Part shown: in pieces, positions 17,948 through 26,206 of the stretch
Numbering within the stretch: the first letter of the stretch is position 1
Layout of the letters: each line of letters starts with the position of its first letter
Assembly (NCBI RefSeq): GCF_021462405.1
Contig: NZ_JAKEDU010000011.1
Location: 1-56,778, forward strand
Direction: 5' to 3'
From: Thermus tengchongensis
GTDB taxonomy: Bacteria; Deinococcota; Deinococci; Deinococcales; Thermaceae
Length of the DNA: 56,778 bases
The notes under the pieces: generated by a model
What the model saw: only the letters and a program-made list of their open reading frames with translations
Databases searched by the model: none
What the model was told of the DNA's origin: nothing
Position numbers and translations under genes: made by a program

Positions 17948-18661
17948 TCAAAGGGCGGGCAGGGAGAAGCGCTCCCCCGCCGAGAGGACGTCCACCTTGA
18001 GCCCCTTCACCCCCCGGCCCGTGTACTCCGCCCCCCCGGCGTCCACCAGGGTCACCCCTCCCATCCAGACCTCCCCCAGGCCCTTTAGGAGGCGAAGAGC
18101 GGTGTTCTCCAGAAGGCCTAAGCCCACCAGGTCGGGGTTGTCGGCCACCAGGCGGGAAAGGGCCAGGAACCGCCCCCGTTCCTCCACCCGGGGGAGGAGG
18201 ACCAAGCCCCGAAGCAGGGCCAGGCCCAAGGCGGCCTTAACCTCCCCCTCCAGGGAGTAAAAGGCCGCCTCGCCCAGGAGGCCCGCCGCCTCCCCCAAGG
18301 CCACCACCCCACCCCCCTGGCGGTGGACCTCCAAAAGGGCCTGGAGAAGGAGGCTTCCCCGGATGAGATCCAAAAACTCTGGCAGCCCCTCAGCGGCCAG
18401 AAGCACCAGGGGGCTCGCCGCCACCCTTTGGGCTATCTCTGGGTCGAAGGCCTCCTCCCGCCGCCTGAGGTAGAGAACCCTCCCCCGCCTCAGGCCCAGG
18501 CTCCGGTAAGCGAGCCGCCAGGCCTCCGCCAGGTCCCGCAAGGGATAGGGCACGAGAAAAAGGGCCTCCCCCCGGGCTTCCTCCAAGAGCCTGGCCTCCA
18601 CCGAGCGCAAGGCCCCCCGAAGGGGATCAGCGGTCAGCAAGGCGAAAAAGCCCTGACGCAT
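17948..18661 (-). CDS. Cyanophycinase-like (S51 peptidase fold) protein, active-site serine missing
   Basis: 237 residues. The order of motifs follows cyanophycinase-type S51 peptidases: nucleophile elbow and, later, the segment LGLLENTALRLLKG. However, where the family has GTSAGA the sequence reads GEAAGL (VALGEAAGLLG), so the catalytic serine is replaced by alanine. It is therefore probably not a peptidase; a binding or regulatory role is possible. The start has a good GGAGGT ribosome site. Divergent from the TetR gene. Confidence 0.55.
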   Translation of the reverse strand: MRQGFFALLTADPLRGALRSVEARLLEEARGEALFLVPYPLRDLAEAWRLAYRSLGLRRGRVLYLRRREEAFDPEIAQRVAASPLVLLAAEGLPEFLDLIRGSLLLQALLEVHRQGGGVVALGEAAGLLGEAAFYSLEGEVKAALGLALLRGLVLLPRVEERGRFLALSRLVADNPDLVGLGLLENTALRLLKGLGEVWMGGVTLVDAGGAEYTGRGVKGLKVDVLSAGERFSLPAL

Positions 18662-18721
18662 ACCTGACCTCCTATACCTTTAGGGTAATCCCCTCCTCAT
18701 GAAAGCAAAAGGGTGGTGTGG

Positions 18722-18727
18722 TAGACT
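18722..18727 (+). promoter_or_regulatory. Leaderless -10 box of the TetR gene
   Basis: TAGACT, separated by seven bases from a GTG at 18735. Confidence 0.45.
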
Positions 18728-18734
18728 TAAGGGC

Positions 18735-19304
18735 GTGGCCGCGATGGTATCCCCCCCGGGGGCGCTCTCCAAGGATAAAAAGAGGGCCATCCTCGAGGCC
18801 ACCTTGGAAATACTCCGGGAGATGGGGCTTTCCGGGCTGAAAATGGAGGAGGTGGCCCGGCGGGCGGAGGTGGGCAAGGGTACCATCTACCTCTACTTCC
18901 GAGACAAGAAGGACCTCTTGAAAAGCCTGGTGGAGGAACGCACCTGGGCCTTTTACCGGGAGGTGGAAGAGGTGGTGCGCCAAAAGGCGCCCTTTTTTGT
19001 GCGCCTCGAGGGCCTCCTGAAGAAGCGCCTGGCCTGGATCGCCGAGTGGCGGGGCCTTTGGGCGGCGGTAGCCCGGGAGGCCATGGAGGACCCCACCCCC
19101 TGGCTCAAGGGGCTCCACCAGCACTACCTGGACCTCTTGGAGGAGCTGGTGCGAAGCGGCCAGGAAGAAGGGGCCGTGCGCCCCGAGCTTGCCCCCAGGG
19201 CCACCGCCCACGTGATCGCGGCCTTGGGGTGCACCCCCCAGCTGGAGGTGGAGGCATATTTGGAGCACCTCATGGAGGTGCTCCGGAAAGGAGTCGCGCC
19301 GTGA
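18735..19304 (+). CDS. TetR family transcriptional regulator
   Basis: 189 residues. The N-terminal helix-turn-helix is clear (about residues 17-65: ILEATLEILREMGLSGLKMEE, GKGTIYLYFRDKKDLL is the recognition region). The C-terminal ligand domain is all-helical and not assignable. I chose GTG 18735 because a TAGACT box lies seven bases before it; ATG 18744 is an in-frame alternative. Its stop overlaps the start of carD (GTGA), so the two are co-transcribed. Targets unknown. Confidence 0.8.
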   Translation: MAAMVSPPGALSKDKKRAILEATLEILREMGLSGLKMEEVARRAEVGKGTIYLYFRDKKDLLKSLVEERTWAFYREVEEVVRQKAPFFVRLEGLLKKRLAWIAEWRGLWAAVAREAMEDPTPWLKGLHQHYLDLLEELVRSGQEEGAVRPELAPRATAHVIAALGCTPQLEVEAYLEHLMEVLRKGVAP

Positions 19305-19795
19305 AAGAGTTCCGTCCCGGCGACAAGGTGGTCTTGCCCCCTTACGGGGTCGGCGTGGTGGCGGGCATAGCCCAGAGGAGCGTGAGCGGCATCAACCGGG
19401 CCTACTACCAGGTGGACTTTCCCGGTTCCCGCTCCAAGGCCTACGTACCCGTGGAGGCTCCCCAGAGCGTGGGCATGCGCAAGGCCTTGGCCCCAGAAGA
19501 GGTGCCGGTCATCCTTGACCTCCTAAAGAACGGGCGCATGCCCCTGCCCAAGCAGTGGGCCGCCCGGCACCGCAAGACCAGCGAGATCCTGGCGGACGGG
19601 AACCCCTACCGCATCGCCCAGATGGCGGGGCAACTCAGGGCCTGGGAGCTGGAACGGGGCCTGCCGGACCTGGACCGCCAGGCCCTCAGGCGGGCCATCT
19701 ACCTCTTGGCGGAGGAGGTTTCCCAGACCCTGGAGATCACCGTGCAGGAAGCCAAACGCCTCTTCGAGGAGGCTTGGGGCGAAGAGCTGAACTGA
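19301..19795 (+). CDS. carD: CarD/CdnL-type RNA polymerase-binding transcription factor
   Basis: 164 residues, nearly identical in design to Thermus CarD. An N-terminal Tudor-like RNAP-interacting domain (KEFRPGDKVVLPPYGVGVV to about residue 65) is followed by a helical DNA-contacting domain ending in EEAWGEELN. CarD binds the RNA polymerase beta subunit and stabilises the open complex, notably at rRNA promoters. GTG start overlapping the TetR stop. A hairpin terminator follows. Confidence 0.93.
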   Translation: MKEFRPGDKVVLPPYGVGVVAGIAQRSVSGINRAYYQVDFPGSRSKAYVPVEAPQSVGMRKALAPEEVPVILDLLKNGRMPLPKQWAARHRKTSEILADGNPYRIAQMAGQLRAWELERGLPDLDRQALRRAIYLLAEEVSQTLEITVQEAKRLFEEAWGEELN

Positions 19796-19812
19796 AAACC
19801 CTTGGGCCAACC

Positions 19813-19840
19813 AGGGCCCCGGGTTTCCGGGGCCCTATTT
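19813..19840 (+). terminator. Terminator after carD
   Basis: Perfect ten-pair GC stem (19813-19822 with 19827-19836), four-base loop, weak tail ATTTCG. Lies between carD and the convergent tenA-like gene. Confidence 0.6.
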
Positions 19841-19877
19841 CGCCTCGCCTTGGCTTCCTCAGCCGCCAAAAACCAGC

Positions 19878-20447
19878 TTAAAGCAACAGGCTCCAGGTTT
19901 TCTTCTCCATCTCCAGGATACGGGCCAGGTAGCGCTCCACCACCCCAGGATCCAGCCCCCCCACCTGGCCCTGGGCCATCACCTCCAGGTCAAAGAGCAC
20001 CGCCTGGAACTCGGGGGCGGACCAGTGCTCGGTAAGCTCCCGCCAGGGACCATCCCCCTCCACGTGGGCGTTCCAGGCCTCCAGGAAAAGGCGGTTCAGG
20101 AAGTAAAAGAAGACCAGGCGGTAAGGATAGGAAAACCCCTCCATCTCCTGGAGCAGGGCGATGTACTCCTGCCGCACCGGGTGAACCGGCTCCTTGGGGT
20201 CCGCCCCTTGGGAGAGAAGCCAGTCCAGCTCCTCCACCGTGGCCATGAGGGCCTGGACCAAAGGAGCCCGGTGGGGATGAGGAGCTTCCTTAAGAAGCCC
20301 CACCTGAAAGCGGTACAGGGCTTCCACGAAGGGGAAATCCTGCTTAAGCCAGAAGCTGAACCGCTTCTCGTCCCAGCGGAGGGGCAAGGCCTTGATCTCC
20401 TCCAAGGCATCCGGGCAACAACCAAAAAGCGCCCTAAATAGCTCCAT
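19878..20447 (-). CDS. TenA/PqqC-like helical protein
   Basis: 189 residues, all helical, with the layout of the TenA (thiaminase II)/PqqC/heme-oxygenase-like fold: FWLKQDFPFVEALYRF, then an acidic middle helix, then LEMEKKTW near the end. Key TenA residues cannot be matched with certainty and no thiamine genes are nearby, so the activity is open. The ATG follows GGGGGGAGGGT and overlaps the ispE 3' end by 14 bases; it is the last gene of the ispD-ispE operon. Confidence 0.6.
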   Translation of the reverse strand: MELFRALFGCCPDALEEIKALPLRWDEKRFSFWLKQDFPFVEALYRFQVGLLKEAPHPHRAPLVQALMATVEELDWLLSQGADPKEPVHPVRQEYIALLQEMEGFSYPYRLVFFYFLNRLFLEAWNAHVEGDGPWRELTEHWSAPEFQAVLFDLEVMAQGQVGGLDPGVVERYLARILEMEKKTWSLLL

Positions 20448-21252
20448 ACCCTCCCCCCAGAGTTCCGTGCCGGGCATAACCGGCGTGCTTAAGGGCCTCC
20501 ACCACCTTCTTGGCCTGGGCCTCATCCTCTGCCAGGCCGAAGAAGGCGCTCCCCGAGCCAGACATCAAAACGCCCCTCAAACCCAAGGCCTTAAGCCGGG
20601 CCTTCACCTCCTTCAGCTCCGGATGAAGCCGGAAGGCGGGGCCCTCGAGGCTATTCCAGTAGGGGGGCTCCTCCCCCTTTTCCAGGGCCTTAAGGATCTC
20701 CTCCACGGGAAGCTCGGGCCCGAAGTCGTGGGGCTTGACCTCCGCATACACCTTGGGGGTGGGGAGGCGCAACCCCGAGGAGAAGACCACCACGGGCAAA
20801 GAGGAAAGGGAAAGGGGCCTAAGCCGCTCCCCCACCCCCCGGGCCTCTGCCACCCCTCCCTGGAGGAAGAAGGGCACGTCGGCCCCCAGGGAAAGGGCCA
20901 GGGGGAAAAGTTCCACCTCCGCCGGGTAGAGCTCCCTCAGGCCCAGAAGCACCTGGGCGGCATCCGAACTCCCCCCGCCCAGGCCCGCCCCCTCGGGCAG
21001 GGCCTTTTCCAGAACGATGCGCACCCCCCCAGGCCACCCCGCCGCCTCCAGGTAGGCCGCCGCCGCCCGGTAGGCCAGGTTCCTCCGACCGTACCGCCCC
21101 CGGAACTCGATCCCCTCGGGGATAGGCTCCAGGAAAAGCCGGTCCCCGAAGGACAGGCTGGCGAAGAGGGTGTGGAGCTCGTGGTAGCCATCCCGCCTCC
21201 TCCCCAAGAGGGAAAGGCCCAGGTTCACCTTGGCCACCGCTAGGCGTTCCAT
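20434..21252 (-). CDS. ispE: 4-diphosphocytidyl-2-C-methyl-D-erythritol kinase IspE
   Basis: 272 residues of the GHMP kinase family, with AKVNLGL at the N-terminus (Lys8) and the ATP loop [15 protein letters not shown] (residues 85-99). It phosphorylates CDP-methylerythritol in the MEP route to isoprenoids, the step after IspD, encoded next door. The start overlaps the ispD stop by 13 bases. Confidence 0.93.
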   Translation of the reverse strand: MERLAVAKVNLGLSLLGRRRDGYHELHTLFASLSFGDRLFLEPIPEGIEFRGRYGRRNLAYRAAAAYLEAAGWPGGVRIVLEKALPEGAGLGGGSSDAAQVLLGLRELYPAEVELFPLALSLGADVPFFLQGGVAEARGVGERLRPLSLSSLPVVVFSSGLRLPTPKVYAEVKPHDFGPELPVEEILKALEKGEEPPYWNSLEGPAFRLHPELKEVKARLKALGLRGVLMSGSGSAFFGLAEDEAQAKKVVEALKHAGYARHGTLGGGYGAI

Positions 21253-21881
21253 ACCCTTGCCAAGGCCTCCGCCAGGGGAAGGTCCTCCGGGTAGGTGATC
21301 TTGAAGGCGGCCCTCTCCCCCTCCACCAGGGCCACGGGGTAGCCCAGGGCCCGCACCAGCTGGGCGTCGTCGGTGACGGAAAGCCCCCGCTTCCTGGCGT
21401 AGGCGTGGGCCTCCCGGAGGAGGGCGGTGAAGAAGCCCTGGGGGGTCTGGACCAGGCGCAGGGCCTCCCGGGGCACCACCTCCCCATACCCTTCCCCTTC
21501 CGGACGGATGAGGGTGTCGGGGAGGGGCAAGACCGGCACCGCCGCCCCCGTGGCCCGGGCGGCCTCGAGGACCCGCCCCACCAGCCTCTGGCTCACGAAG
21601 GGCCGGGCCACGTCGTGGACCAGGACCAGGGGGAGGCTCGCCGCTTCCAGGAGGCGAGAAACCGACTCCTGCCGGGTTCTGCCCCCCTCCATAAAGGTGG
21701 CCCGAAGCCCCTTGGGAACGGGAGCCCCAGGGGGCAGGGCCACCAGGACCTCCGCCGCCCCCTTGAAGGCCTCCAGGGCCCACTCCAGGAGGGTCTTCCC
21801 CCCCACCCGCAGGAAGGCCTTGGGCCCCAGGCCCAACCTTTCCCCGTTCCCGGCGGCGGGGATGAGGACGGAAACCTCCAC
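21240..21881 (-). CDS. ispD: 2-C-methyl-D-erythritol 4-phosphate cytidylyltransferase IspD
   Basis: 213 residues with the nucleotide-binding N-terminus [20 protein letters not shown], and HDVARPFVS. It joins CTP and methylerythritol phosphate in the MEP pathway. I prefer the GTG at 21881 because TACCAT ends seven bases upstream; the ATG at 21890 (three codons earlier) overlaps that box and is the alternative. It heads ispD-ispE-tenA. Confidence 0.92.
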   Translation of the reverse strand: MEVSVLIPAAGNGERLGLGPKAFLRVGGKTLLEWALEAFKGAAEVLVALPPGAPVPKGLRATFMEGGRTRQESVSRLLEAASLPLVLVHDVARPFVSQRLVGRVLEAARATGAAVPVLPLPDTLIRPEGEGYGEVVPREALRLVQTPQGFFTALLREAHAYARKRGLSVTDDAQLVRALGYPVALVEGERAAFKITYPEDLPLAEALARVWNA

Positions 21882-21888
21882 GCCCCTC

Positions 21889-21898
21889 ATGGTAGCAT
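21889..21898. promoter_or_regulatory. Overlapping divergent -10 boxes, ispD and uppP
   Basis: Minus-strand TACCAT (21889-21894) serves ispD and plus-strand TAGCAT (21893-21898) serves uppP; they share two base pairs. Each ends seven bases before a GTG start (21881 and 21906). Confidence 0.55.
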
Positions 21899-21905
21899 GG
21901 GCCGC

Positions 21906-22682
21906 GTGAGCGCTTGGGAAGCCCTACTCTTGGGTGTTGTGGAGGGTCTCACGGAGTTTTTGCCCGTCTCCTCCACCGGCCACCTGACCCTCCTCTTCCA
22001 CCTCCTGGACCTGCCCATCCAGGAGGACGACTTCCTCAAGACCTTCCTCATCGCCATCCAGCTGGGGGCCATCCTGGCCATCCTCCTCCTTTACGGCCGC
22101 CGCTTCGCCGTGGACCGGGCCCTTTGGCTCAGGATCGGCTTGGCCTTCCTGCCCACCGCGGCCATGGGCTTCCTCCTCTACCCCCTCATCAAGGGGAGGA
22201 TCCTGGGGGATGACGGCATCGTGGTCTTCTTCCTGTTCTCCGTGGGCCTGGTCCTCCTCCTGGCGGACCGCCTGGCGGACCGGGCCCGCCATGGGGACGT
22301 GCTAGAGCTCCCCCTGGTCCGGGTAGCCCTGATCGGGGTTTTCCAGGGTCTTGCCGCCCTTTTCCCGGGCACCAGCCGGAGCGGGGCCACCATCCTGGGG
22401 GGGCTCCTCCTTGGGCTAAAGCGCAAGGCGGCGGCGGAGTTCAGCTTCCTTTTAGCCCTTCCCACCATGCTGGCCGCCGCGGGCTACGACCTCCTGAAAA
22501 GCGCTCCCACGGTGCCCAACGGGGGCTGGACCCTTCTTGGGATAGGCTTCCTCGCCGCCCTAGTCACCGCCCTCCTCACCGTGCGCTGGATGCTTTCCTT
22601 TGTGGAGCGCCACGGCTTTAGGCCCTTTGCCTACTACCGCATGGCCCTGGCCTTGGTCTACGCCTACTTCTTCCTACGCTAG
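21906..22682 (+). CDS. uppP: Undecaprenyl-diphosphatase UppP (BacA)
   Basis: 258 residues with seven or eight transmembrane helices. The two signature regions are [18 protein letters not shown] (residues 10-27) and [11 protein letters not shown]. It recycles undecaprenyl diphosphate to the carrier lipid of cell-wall and exopolysaccharide synthesis. GTG 21906 follows a TAGCAT box by seven bases; ATG 21897 is within the box. The 3' end overlaps the convergent aminotransferase gene by 9 bases. Confidence 0.93.
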   Translation: MSAWEALLLGVVEGLTEFLPVSSTGHLTLLFHLLDLPIQEDDFLKTFLIAIQLGAILAILLLYGRRFAVDRALWLRIGLAFLPTAAMGFLLYPLIKGRILGDDGIVVFFLFSVGLVLLLADRLADRARHGDVLELPLVRVALIGVFQGLAALFPGTSRSGATILGGLLLGLKRKAAAEFSFLLALPTMLAAAGYDLLKSAPTVPNGGWTLLGIGFLAALVTALLTVRWMLSFVERHGFRPFAYYRMALALVYAYFFLR

Positions 22683-23735
22683 GGCCAGCACCCGGTCCAG
22701 GGCCTCGAGGAAGACCTGGTAGTAGGCCTTCCTGGCCCCCTCCCCCATGAGGCCGAGCCGCAGGACCTGCCCCCGGGTGGGGCCGATGCCCCCGGCCACC
22801 GCCACCCCCTGGGCGTAGAGGGCCTTCACCAGGCGGTCCGCCTCCACCCCCTCGGGGGGACGCACCACCAGCACCGTGGGCAAGGGGCTGGCCTTGGGGT
22901 AAAGGCTAAAGCCCCGGGCCCTAAGCTCCTCCAGCAACCAGGCATACACCTCCCTGGCCCGCCTCTCCCGGGCCTCCACTCCCTCCTCCAGGACCACCTC
23001 CAAGGCCTCCTGCAGGGCGTAGTGCAGGAGGACGGGGGTGGTGTGGTGGTAGCCGCCCCGCTCCCAGTGCTCCGCCACCCGCTCTAGGTCCAGGTACCAG
23101 CCCCTTTTGCCGGTGAAGGCCTTGCGGGCCTCGAGGCTCACGGCGATGGGGGCCAAGCCCGGGGGAGCGGAGAGGCACTTCTGGCTTCCCGTGAAGGCGT
23201 AGTCCACCCCCATCTCCCGCATGGAGAAGGGAAGCATCCCCAGGGTGGTGACGGCATCCAGGAAGAAAAGGGCCCCGGCCTCCTTGGCCAGGGCCCCGAT
23301 CTCCCGGGCCGGGTTCAGCACCCCGGTGGAGGTCTCCCCGTGGACCAGGGCCACCATGCGGTAGCGCTTGGCCCTGAGGGCCTTGGCCACGGCCTCCGGG
23401 TCCACCGGCTCCCCCGGGGGAAACTCCAGCACCGTGGGCATGAGGCCGTGCAGAGCCGCCATCTCCGCCACCCTTTGGGAGAAGGCCCCGTTCACCAGCA
23501 CCAGGACCGGGCCCCGGTCCAGGCCCGCCAGCCCCGCCTCCATGCCCAGGCTGCCCGATCCGGCCAGGGCCGCCACCAAAGCCCCCTCGCCAGGGTCAAA
23601 GAGGGCTCGGAGGCGCTCCTGGATGGCCTGGTTCACCTTCAGCACCTCGGGGTCCAAATGGCCCCGCATGGGGCGCAGGAGGGCCTTCTGCACGCGTTCG
23701 GGGATGGGGGTGGGACCGGGAGTCAAAAGGAGCAT
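22674..23735 (-). CDS. Class V aminotransferase (alanine-glyoxylate / serine-pyruvate type)
   Basis: 353 residues, fold type I PLP enzyme. The start [13 protein letters not shown] is the family signature, with [13 protein letters not shown] and the PLP lysine in [12 protein letters not shown]. Enzymes of this group use alanine or serine with glyoxylate or pyruvate; which pair applies here is not decidable. The ATG has an AGGAGGT ribosome site, which is directly downstream of a stem (CCTCT/AGAGG) in a structured leader. Confidence 0.85.
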   Translation of the reverse strand: MLLLTPGPTPIPERVQKALLRPMRGHLDPEVLKVNQAIQERLRALFDPGEGALVAALAGSGSLGMEAGLAGLDRGPVLVLVNGAFSQRVAEMAALHGLMPTVLEFPPGEPVDPEAVAKALRAKRYRMVALVHGETSTGVLNPAREIGALAKEAGALFFLDAVTTLGMLPFSMREMGVDYAFTGSQKCLSAPPGLAPIAVSLEARKAFTGKRGWYLDLERVAEHWERGGYHHTTPVLLHYALQEALEVVLEEGVEARERRAREVYAWLLEELRARGFSLYPKASPLPTVLVVRPPEGVEADRLVKALYAQGVAVAGGIGPTRGQVLRLGLMGEGARKAYYQVFLEALDRVLALA

Positions 23736-23838
23736 CCTGACTTACCTCCTCTAAAAGGAGAGGCCCCCGCGGCCAAGCCGGGGGGGCCCTTCCCGAAGGA
23801 AGGGGCCCCCTACCGGATAGCTCGCAGGAGCCTCATTG
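23736..23838 (-). promoter_or_regulatory. Structured 5' leader of the class V aminotransferase gene
   Basis: About 100 bases between the predicted transcription start and the ATG fold into consecutive hairpins: 23830-23834/23838-23842, a long one 23781-23793/23798-23810 with a UUCG loop and one mismatch, and a stem next to the ribosome site. No known riboswitch class was recognised by eye. Confidence 0.4.
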
Positions 23839-23844
23839 AGGCCC

Positions 23845-23876
23845 ACTTTAGCCCAAGGCCCCTTTCCTTGTAAAGT
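23845..23876. promoter_or_regulatory. Symmetric promoter region between class V aminotransferase and dnaJ
   Basis: ACTTTA (23845-23850) and TAAAGT (23871-23876) form an inverted repeat. On the minus strand TTTACA (23869-23874), 18-bp spacer and TAAAGT make a promoter for the aminotransferase; on the plus strand TAAAGT lies nine bases before the dnaJ ATG, which has no ribosome site. Confidence 0.45.
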
Positions 23877-23885
23877 GCTACCTGG

Positions 23886-24935
23886 ATGAAGGACTACTAC
23901 GCCATCCTGGGGGTGGGCCGGGAGGCCACCCAGGAGGAGATCAAGAAGGCCTACCGGAGGCTCGCCCTCCAGTACCACCCCGACCGCAACCCCGGGGACA
24001 AGGAGGCGGAGGAGCGCTTCAAGGAGATCAACGAGGCCTACGCCGTCCTCTCCGACCCCGAGAAGCGGGCCCAGTACGACCGGGGGCTTCTGGGGCAGCC
24101 AGAGTTCCGCACCGAGGACCTCTTTGACCTCTTCGCCCAGGTCTTCGGCTTCCGCACGGGGCGCACCGCCCCCAGGGGGGAGGACCTCGAGGCCCAGGTG
24201 GAGGTGGACCTGGAAGACCTCCTCAAGGGGAAGGAGGTGGAGGTGGCCTACGCCCGCCTCGTCCCCTGCGAGGCCTGCGGCGGCCAGGGGGGCAAGCGGG
24301 TCGCCTGCCCCACCTGCGGGGGGCGGGGGATGGTGGAAACCTACCGCCATGGCCTCTTCGGGGCCTTCGTCACCCGCTCCACCTGCCCCCACTGCAAGGG
24401 GCAGGGCCACCTCCTGGCGGAAACCTGCCCCGTCTGCCGGGGCCGGGGCCGGGTGGCGCGGGAGGAACGGGCCCGGGTACGCATCCCCCCAGGCATGGAC
24501 GAGAACCACCTCCTGCGGGTACCGGGCTACGGAAATTTGGGACCCGGTGGGCCCGGGGACCTGTACGTGCGCCTCAAGGTCCGCCCCCATCCCCACCTGG
24601 AGCGGGAAGGGGCGGATCTGGTCTACCGGCTCAAGCTGGGCCTGGCCCAGGCGGCCTTGGGCGCCCGAGTGGAAATCCCTGGGCTCTCGGGCCCCATCCC
24701 CTTGGAGGTCCCCCCGGGGACGGGACACGGGGAGGTCTTTGAGCTTCCCGGAGAAGGCCTTCCCTACCCGGGGGAGGCCAGGCGGGGAGCCCTTCGGGTG
24801 GTGGTGGAGCTTTCCGTGCCCAAGCACCTCAGCCCCAAGGCCAAGGAACTCCTCAGGGCCTACGCCAAGGAGGTGGGGGAGGAGGTGGCCCCCGAAGGCT
24901 TCTTTGAGAGGCTACGGGGGTTCTTCCGCAAGTAG
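23886..24935 (+). CDS. dnaJ: Chaperone DnaJ
   Basis: 349 residues. J domain (residues 1-68) with HPD at 31-33; a Gly/Phe-poor linker; a zinc domain with four CxxCxGxG repeats (about residues 128-188); then the client-binding C-terminal beta domains. It delivers unfolded proteins to DnaK and stimulates its ATPase. It is not next to dnaK or grpE, so it is probably an additional DnaJ; Thermus is known to carry more than one. No ribosome site precedes the ATG; a TAAAGT box lies nine bases before it. Confidence 0.92.
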   Translation: MKDYYAILGVGREATQEEIKKAYRRLALQYHPDRNPGDKEAEERFKEINEAYAVLSDPEKRAQYDRGLLGQPEFRTEDLFDLFAQVFGFRTGRTAPRGEDLEAQVEVDLEDLLKGKEVEVAYARLVPCEACGGQGGKRVACPTCGGRGMVETYRHGLFGAFVTRSTCPHCKGQGHLLAETCPVCRGRGRVAREERARVRIPPGMDENHLLRVPGYGNLGPGGPGDLYVRLKVRPHPHLEREGADLVYRLKLGLAQAALGARVEIPGLSGPIPLEVPPGTGHGEVFELPGEGLPYPGEARRGALRVVVELSVPKHLSPKAKELLRAYAKEVGEEVAPEGFFERLRGFFRK

Positions 24936-24943
24936 GTCTTTCG

Positions 24944-24952
24944 TGGTATAGT
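24944..24952 (+). promoter_or_regulatory. Extended -10 promoter of the cold-shock gene
   Basis: TGG TATAGT, a TGN-extended -10 box, downstream of dnaJ. Transcription would start near 24959, giving a leader of about 90 bases that includes a seven-pair hairpin (25017-25023 with 25027-25033). Confidence 0.5.
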
Positions 24953-25049
24953 AAGGCATTCCGGGTCGCTATAGGGTGGCCCCTTGGGTCTAAAGCAACC
25001 CCTAAGGCCCCGGATGCGAGCCCTTGGGGCTCGGAAGAGAAGGAGCGGT

Positions 25050-25271
25050 ATGCAGAAGGGTCGGGTCAAGTGGTTCAACGCGGAGAAGGGCTACGGCTTC
25101 ATTGAGCGCGAGGGCGACACGGATGTGTTCGTCCACTTCAGCGCCATCAACGCCAAGGGGTTCCGCACCCTGAACGAGGGCGACATCGTCACCTTTGACG
25201 TGGAGCCGGGCAAGAACGGCAAGGGCCCCCAGGCGGTGAACGTCACCGTGGTGGAGCCGGCCCGCAGGTAA
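25050..25271 (+). CDS. Cold-shock domain protein
   Basis: 73 residues, one complete cold-shock domain. RNP1 is KGYGFIE (residues 13-19) and RNP2 is VFVHF (26-30). Such proteins bind single-stranded RNA and DNA and melt mRNA structure. The ATG at 25050 has an AAGGAG ribosome site. A long leader and a strong terminator make it a single-gene unit. Confidence 0.93.
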   Translation: MQKGRVKWFNAEKGYGFIEREGDTDVFVHFSAINAKGFRTLNEGDIVTFDVEPGKNGKGPQAVNVTVVEPARR

Positions 25272-25283
25272 AGGGCAACCCGG

Positions 25284-25318
25284 ACCGCCGTGGGTTTCCC
25301 CCACGGCGGTTTCCTTTT
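25284..25318 (+). terminator. Terminator of the cold-shock gene
   Basis: Perfect eleven-pair stem (25284-25294 with 25300-25310), five-base loop, then TTTCCTTTT. Confidence 0.85.
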
Positions 25319-25354
25319 GGGGTAGCTATCACCCCTTTCTCAGACCCCAGCCGG

Positions 25355-25360
25355 TAGCAT
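25355..25360 (+). promoter_or_regulatory. Leaderless -10 box of the GNAT gene
   Basis: TAGCAT, seven bases before the ATG at 25368. Confidence 0.45.
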
Positions 25361-25367
25361 GGGAGGG

Positions 25368-25832
25368 ATGCGGACCCTTAACCTCAGCTTACGTCCGGTG
25401 CTCCCAGAGGACGCTTCCCTCCTGCACCAGCTCTTCCTGCGAAGCCCTGGGTATTTCGCCCTGATCGGCATGGAACCCCCGGCCCTCGAGGACGTGGCCC
25501 GGGACCTGGCCACCCTGGAGAAGGACGAGCGCCGCCGGGCCTTCCTCCTCTTCCTGGAGGAGGAGGCGGTGGGCTACCTGGACTACAAGCTCCACTACCC
25601 CGAGCCTGAGGACGCCACCCTAAGCCTCCTCCTTATTCGGGAAGACCGCCAAGGGCAGGGCCTAGGACGAAGGGCCCTGGAGCACCTTCTCCACCATCTG
25701 ACGGGGGCCGAGCGGCTTTATGCGGTGGTCTACGGCAACAACGCGCGGGCCAAGGCCTTCTTCCAAGCCCAGGGTTTCCGTCACGTGAAGGACGGGGGCC
25801 CCACCTTAAGCTGGTACGTGCGGGAGTTATAA
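25368..25832 (+). CDS. GNAT family N-acetyltransferase
   Basis: 154 residues with the GNAT acetyl-CoA loop EDRQGQGLGRRAL (R/Q-x-x-G-x-G/A pattern) and the C-terminal NNARAKAFFQAQGFRHV segment. It should transfer an acetyl group from acetyl-CoA to an amine; the acceptor is not predictable. ATG 25368 is preferred over 25359 because the TAGCAT box overlaps the earlier one. It lies alone between two terminators. Confidence 0.82.
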   Translation: MRTLNLSLRPVLPEDASLLHQLFLRSPGYFALIGMEPPALEDVARDLATLEKDERRRAFLLFLEEEAVGYLDYKLHYPEPEDATLSLLLIREDRQGQGLGRRALEHLLHHLTGAERLYAVVYGNNARAKAFFQAQGFRHVKDGGPTLSWYVREL

Positions 25833-25865
25833 AAAACCCCGCCAAGGTTCCTACCCTGGCGAGGG
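25831..25865 (-). terminator. Terminator of the ferredoxin gene
   Basis: Imperfect stem (25837-25847 with about 25854-25865) followed on the minus strand by six T residues (plus-strand 25831-25836). The T run overlaps the stop codon of the convergent GNAT gene. Confidence 0.75.
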
Positions 25866-25896
25866 TCTCAGGCCCATTGGGCCGGGCGTTTACCCC

Positions 25897-26136
25897 TTAG
25901 CCCAAACCGGCCAGCTTGCGGTTTTTCTCAATGTAGGACTTCCACTGCTCGGGGACATCCTCCTCGGGGAAGATGGCGTTCACCGGGCAGGCGGGCACGC
26001 AGGCCCCACAGTCGATGCACTCCTCGGGGTGGATGTAGAACTGATCCCCCCCATCGTAGATGCACTCCACGGGGCAGACCTCCACGCAGGACTGGTCCTT
26101 TACGCCGATGCAGGGTTCACAAATCACGTGCGGCAT
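25897..26136 (-). CDS. fdx: Seven-iron ferredoxin
   Basis: 79 residues, the Thermus [3Fe-4S][4Fe-4S] ferredoxin. Cysteines at 9, 17 and 50 fit the three-iron centre and 21, 40, 43 and 46 the four-iron centre (C-x7-C-x3-CP and CxxCxxCxxxCP); Cys6 and Cys25 are extra. It carries electrons in the cytosol, for example to and from 2-oxoacid oxidoreductases. A GAGGTGAAGG ribosome site precedes the ATG. Confidence 0.95.
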   Translation of the reverse strand: MPHVICEPCIGVKDQSCVEVCPVECIYDGGDQFYIHPEECIDCGACVPACPVNAIFPEEDVPEQWKSYIEKNRKLAGLG

Positions 26137-26161
26137 CCTTCACCTCCCGAGCTACCGCTCC

Positions 26162-26193
26162 CCCCTATTTTAGGGGAGAAAGCCCTTTGTCAA
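26162..26193 (-). promoter_or_regulatory. Promoter of the ferredoxin gene with a palindrome on the -10
   Basis: Minus-strand TTGACA (plus-strand 26188-26193) and a TAAAAT-like -10 (26167-26172) with a short 15-bp spacer. The -10 lies inside the palindrome CCCCTA-TTT-TAGGGG (26162-26176). The right end of the upstream TnpB element lies within a few bases of the -35. Confidence 0.5.
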
Positions 26194-26206
26194 CCGCGTG
26201 ACGACT

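Noticed and set aside
23736..23838. T-box, glycine, ZTP or THF riboswitch before the aminotransferase
   Set aside because: None of the hallmark conserved motifs I know for these classes is present; kept only as an unassigned leader.
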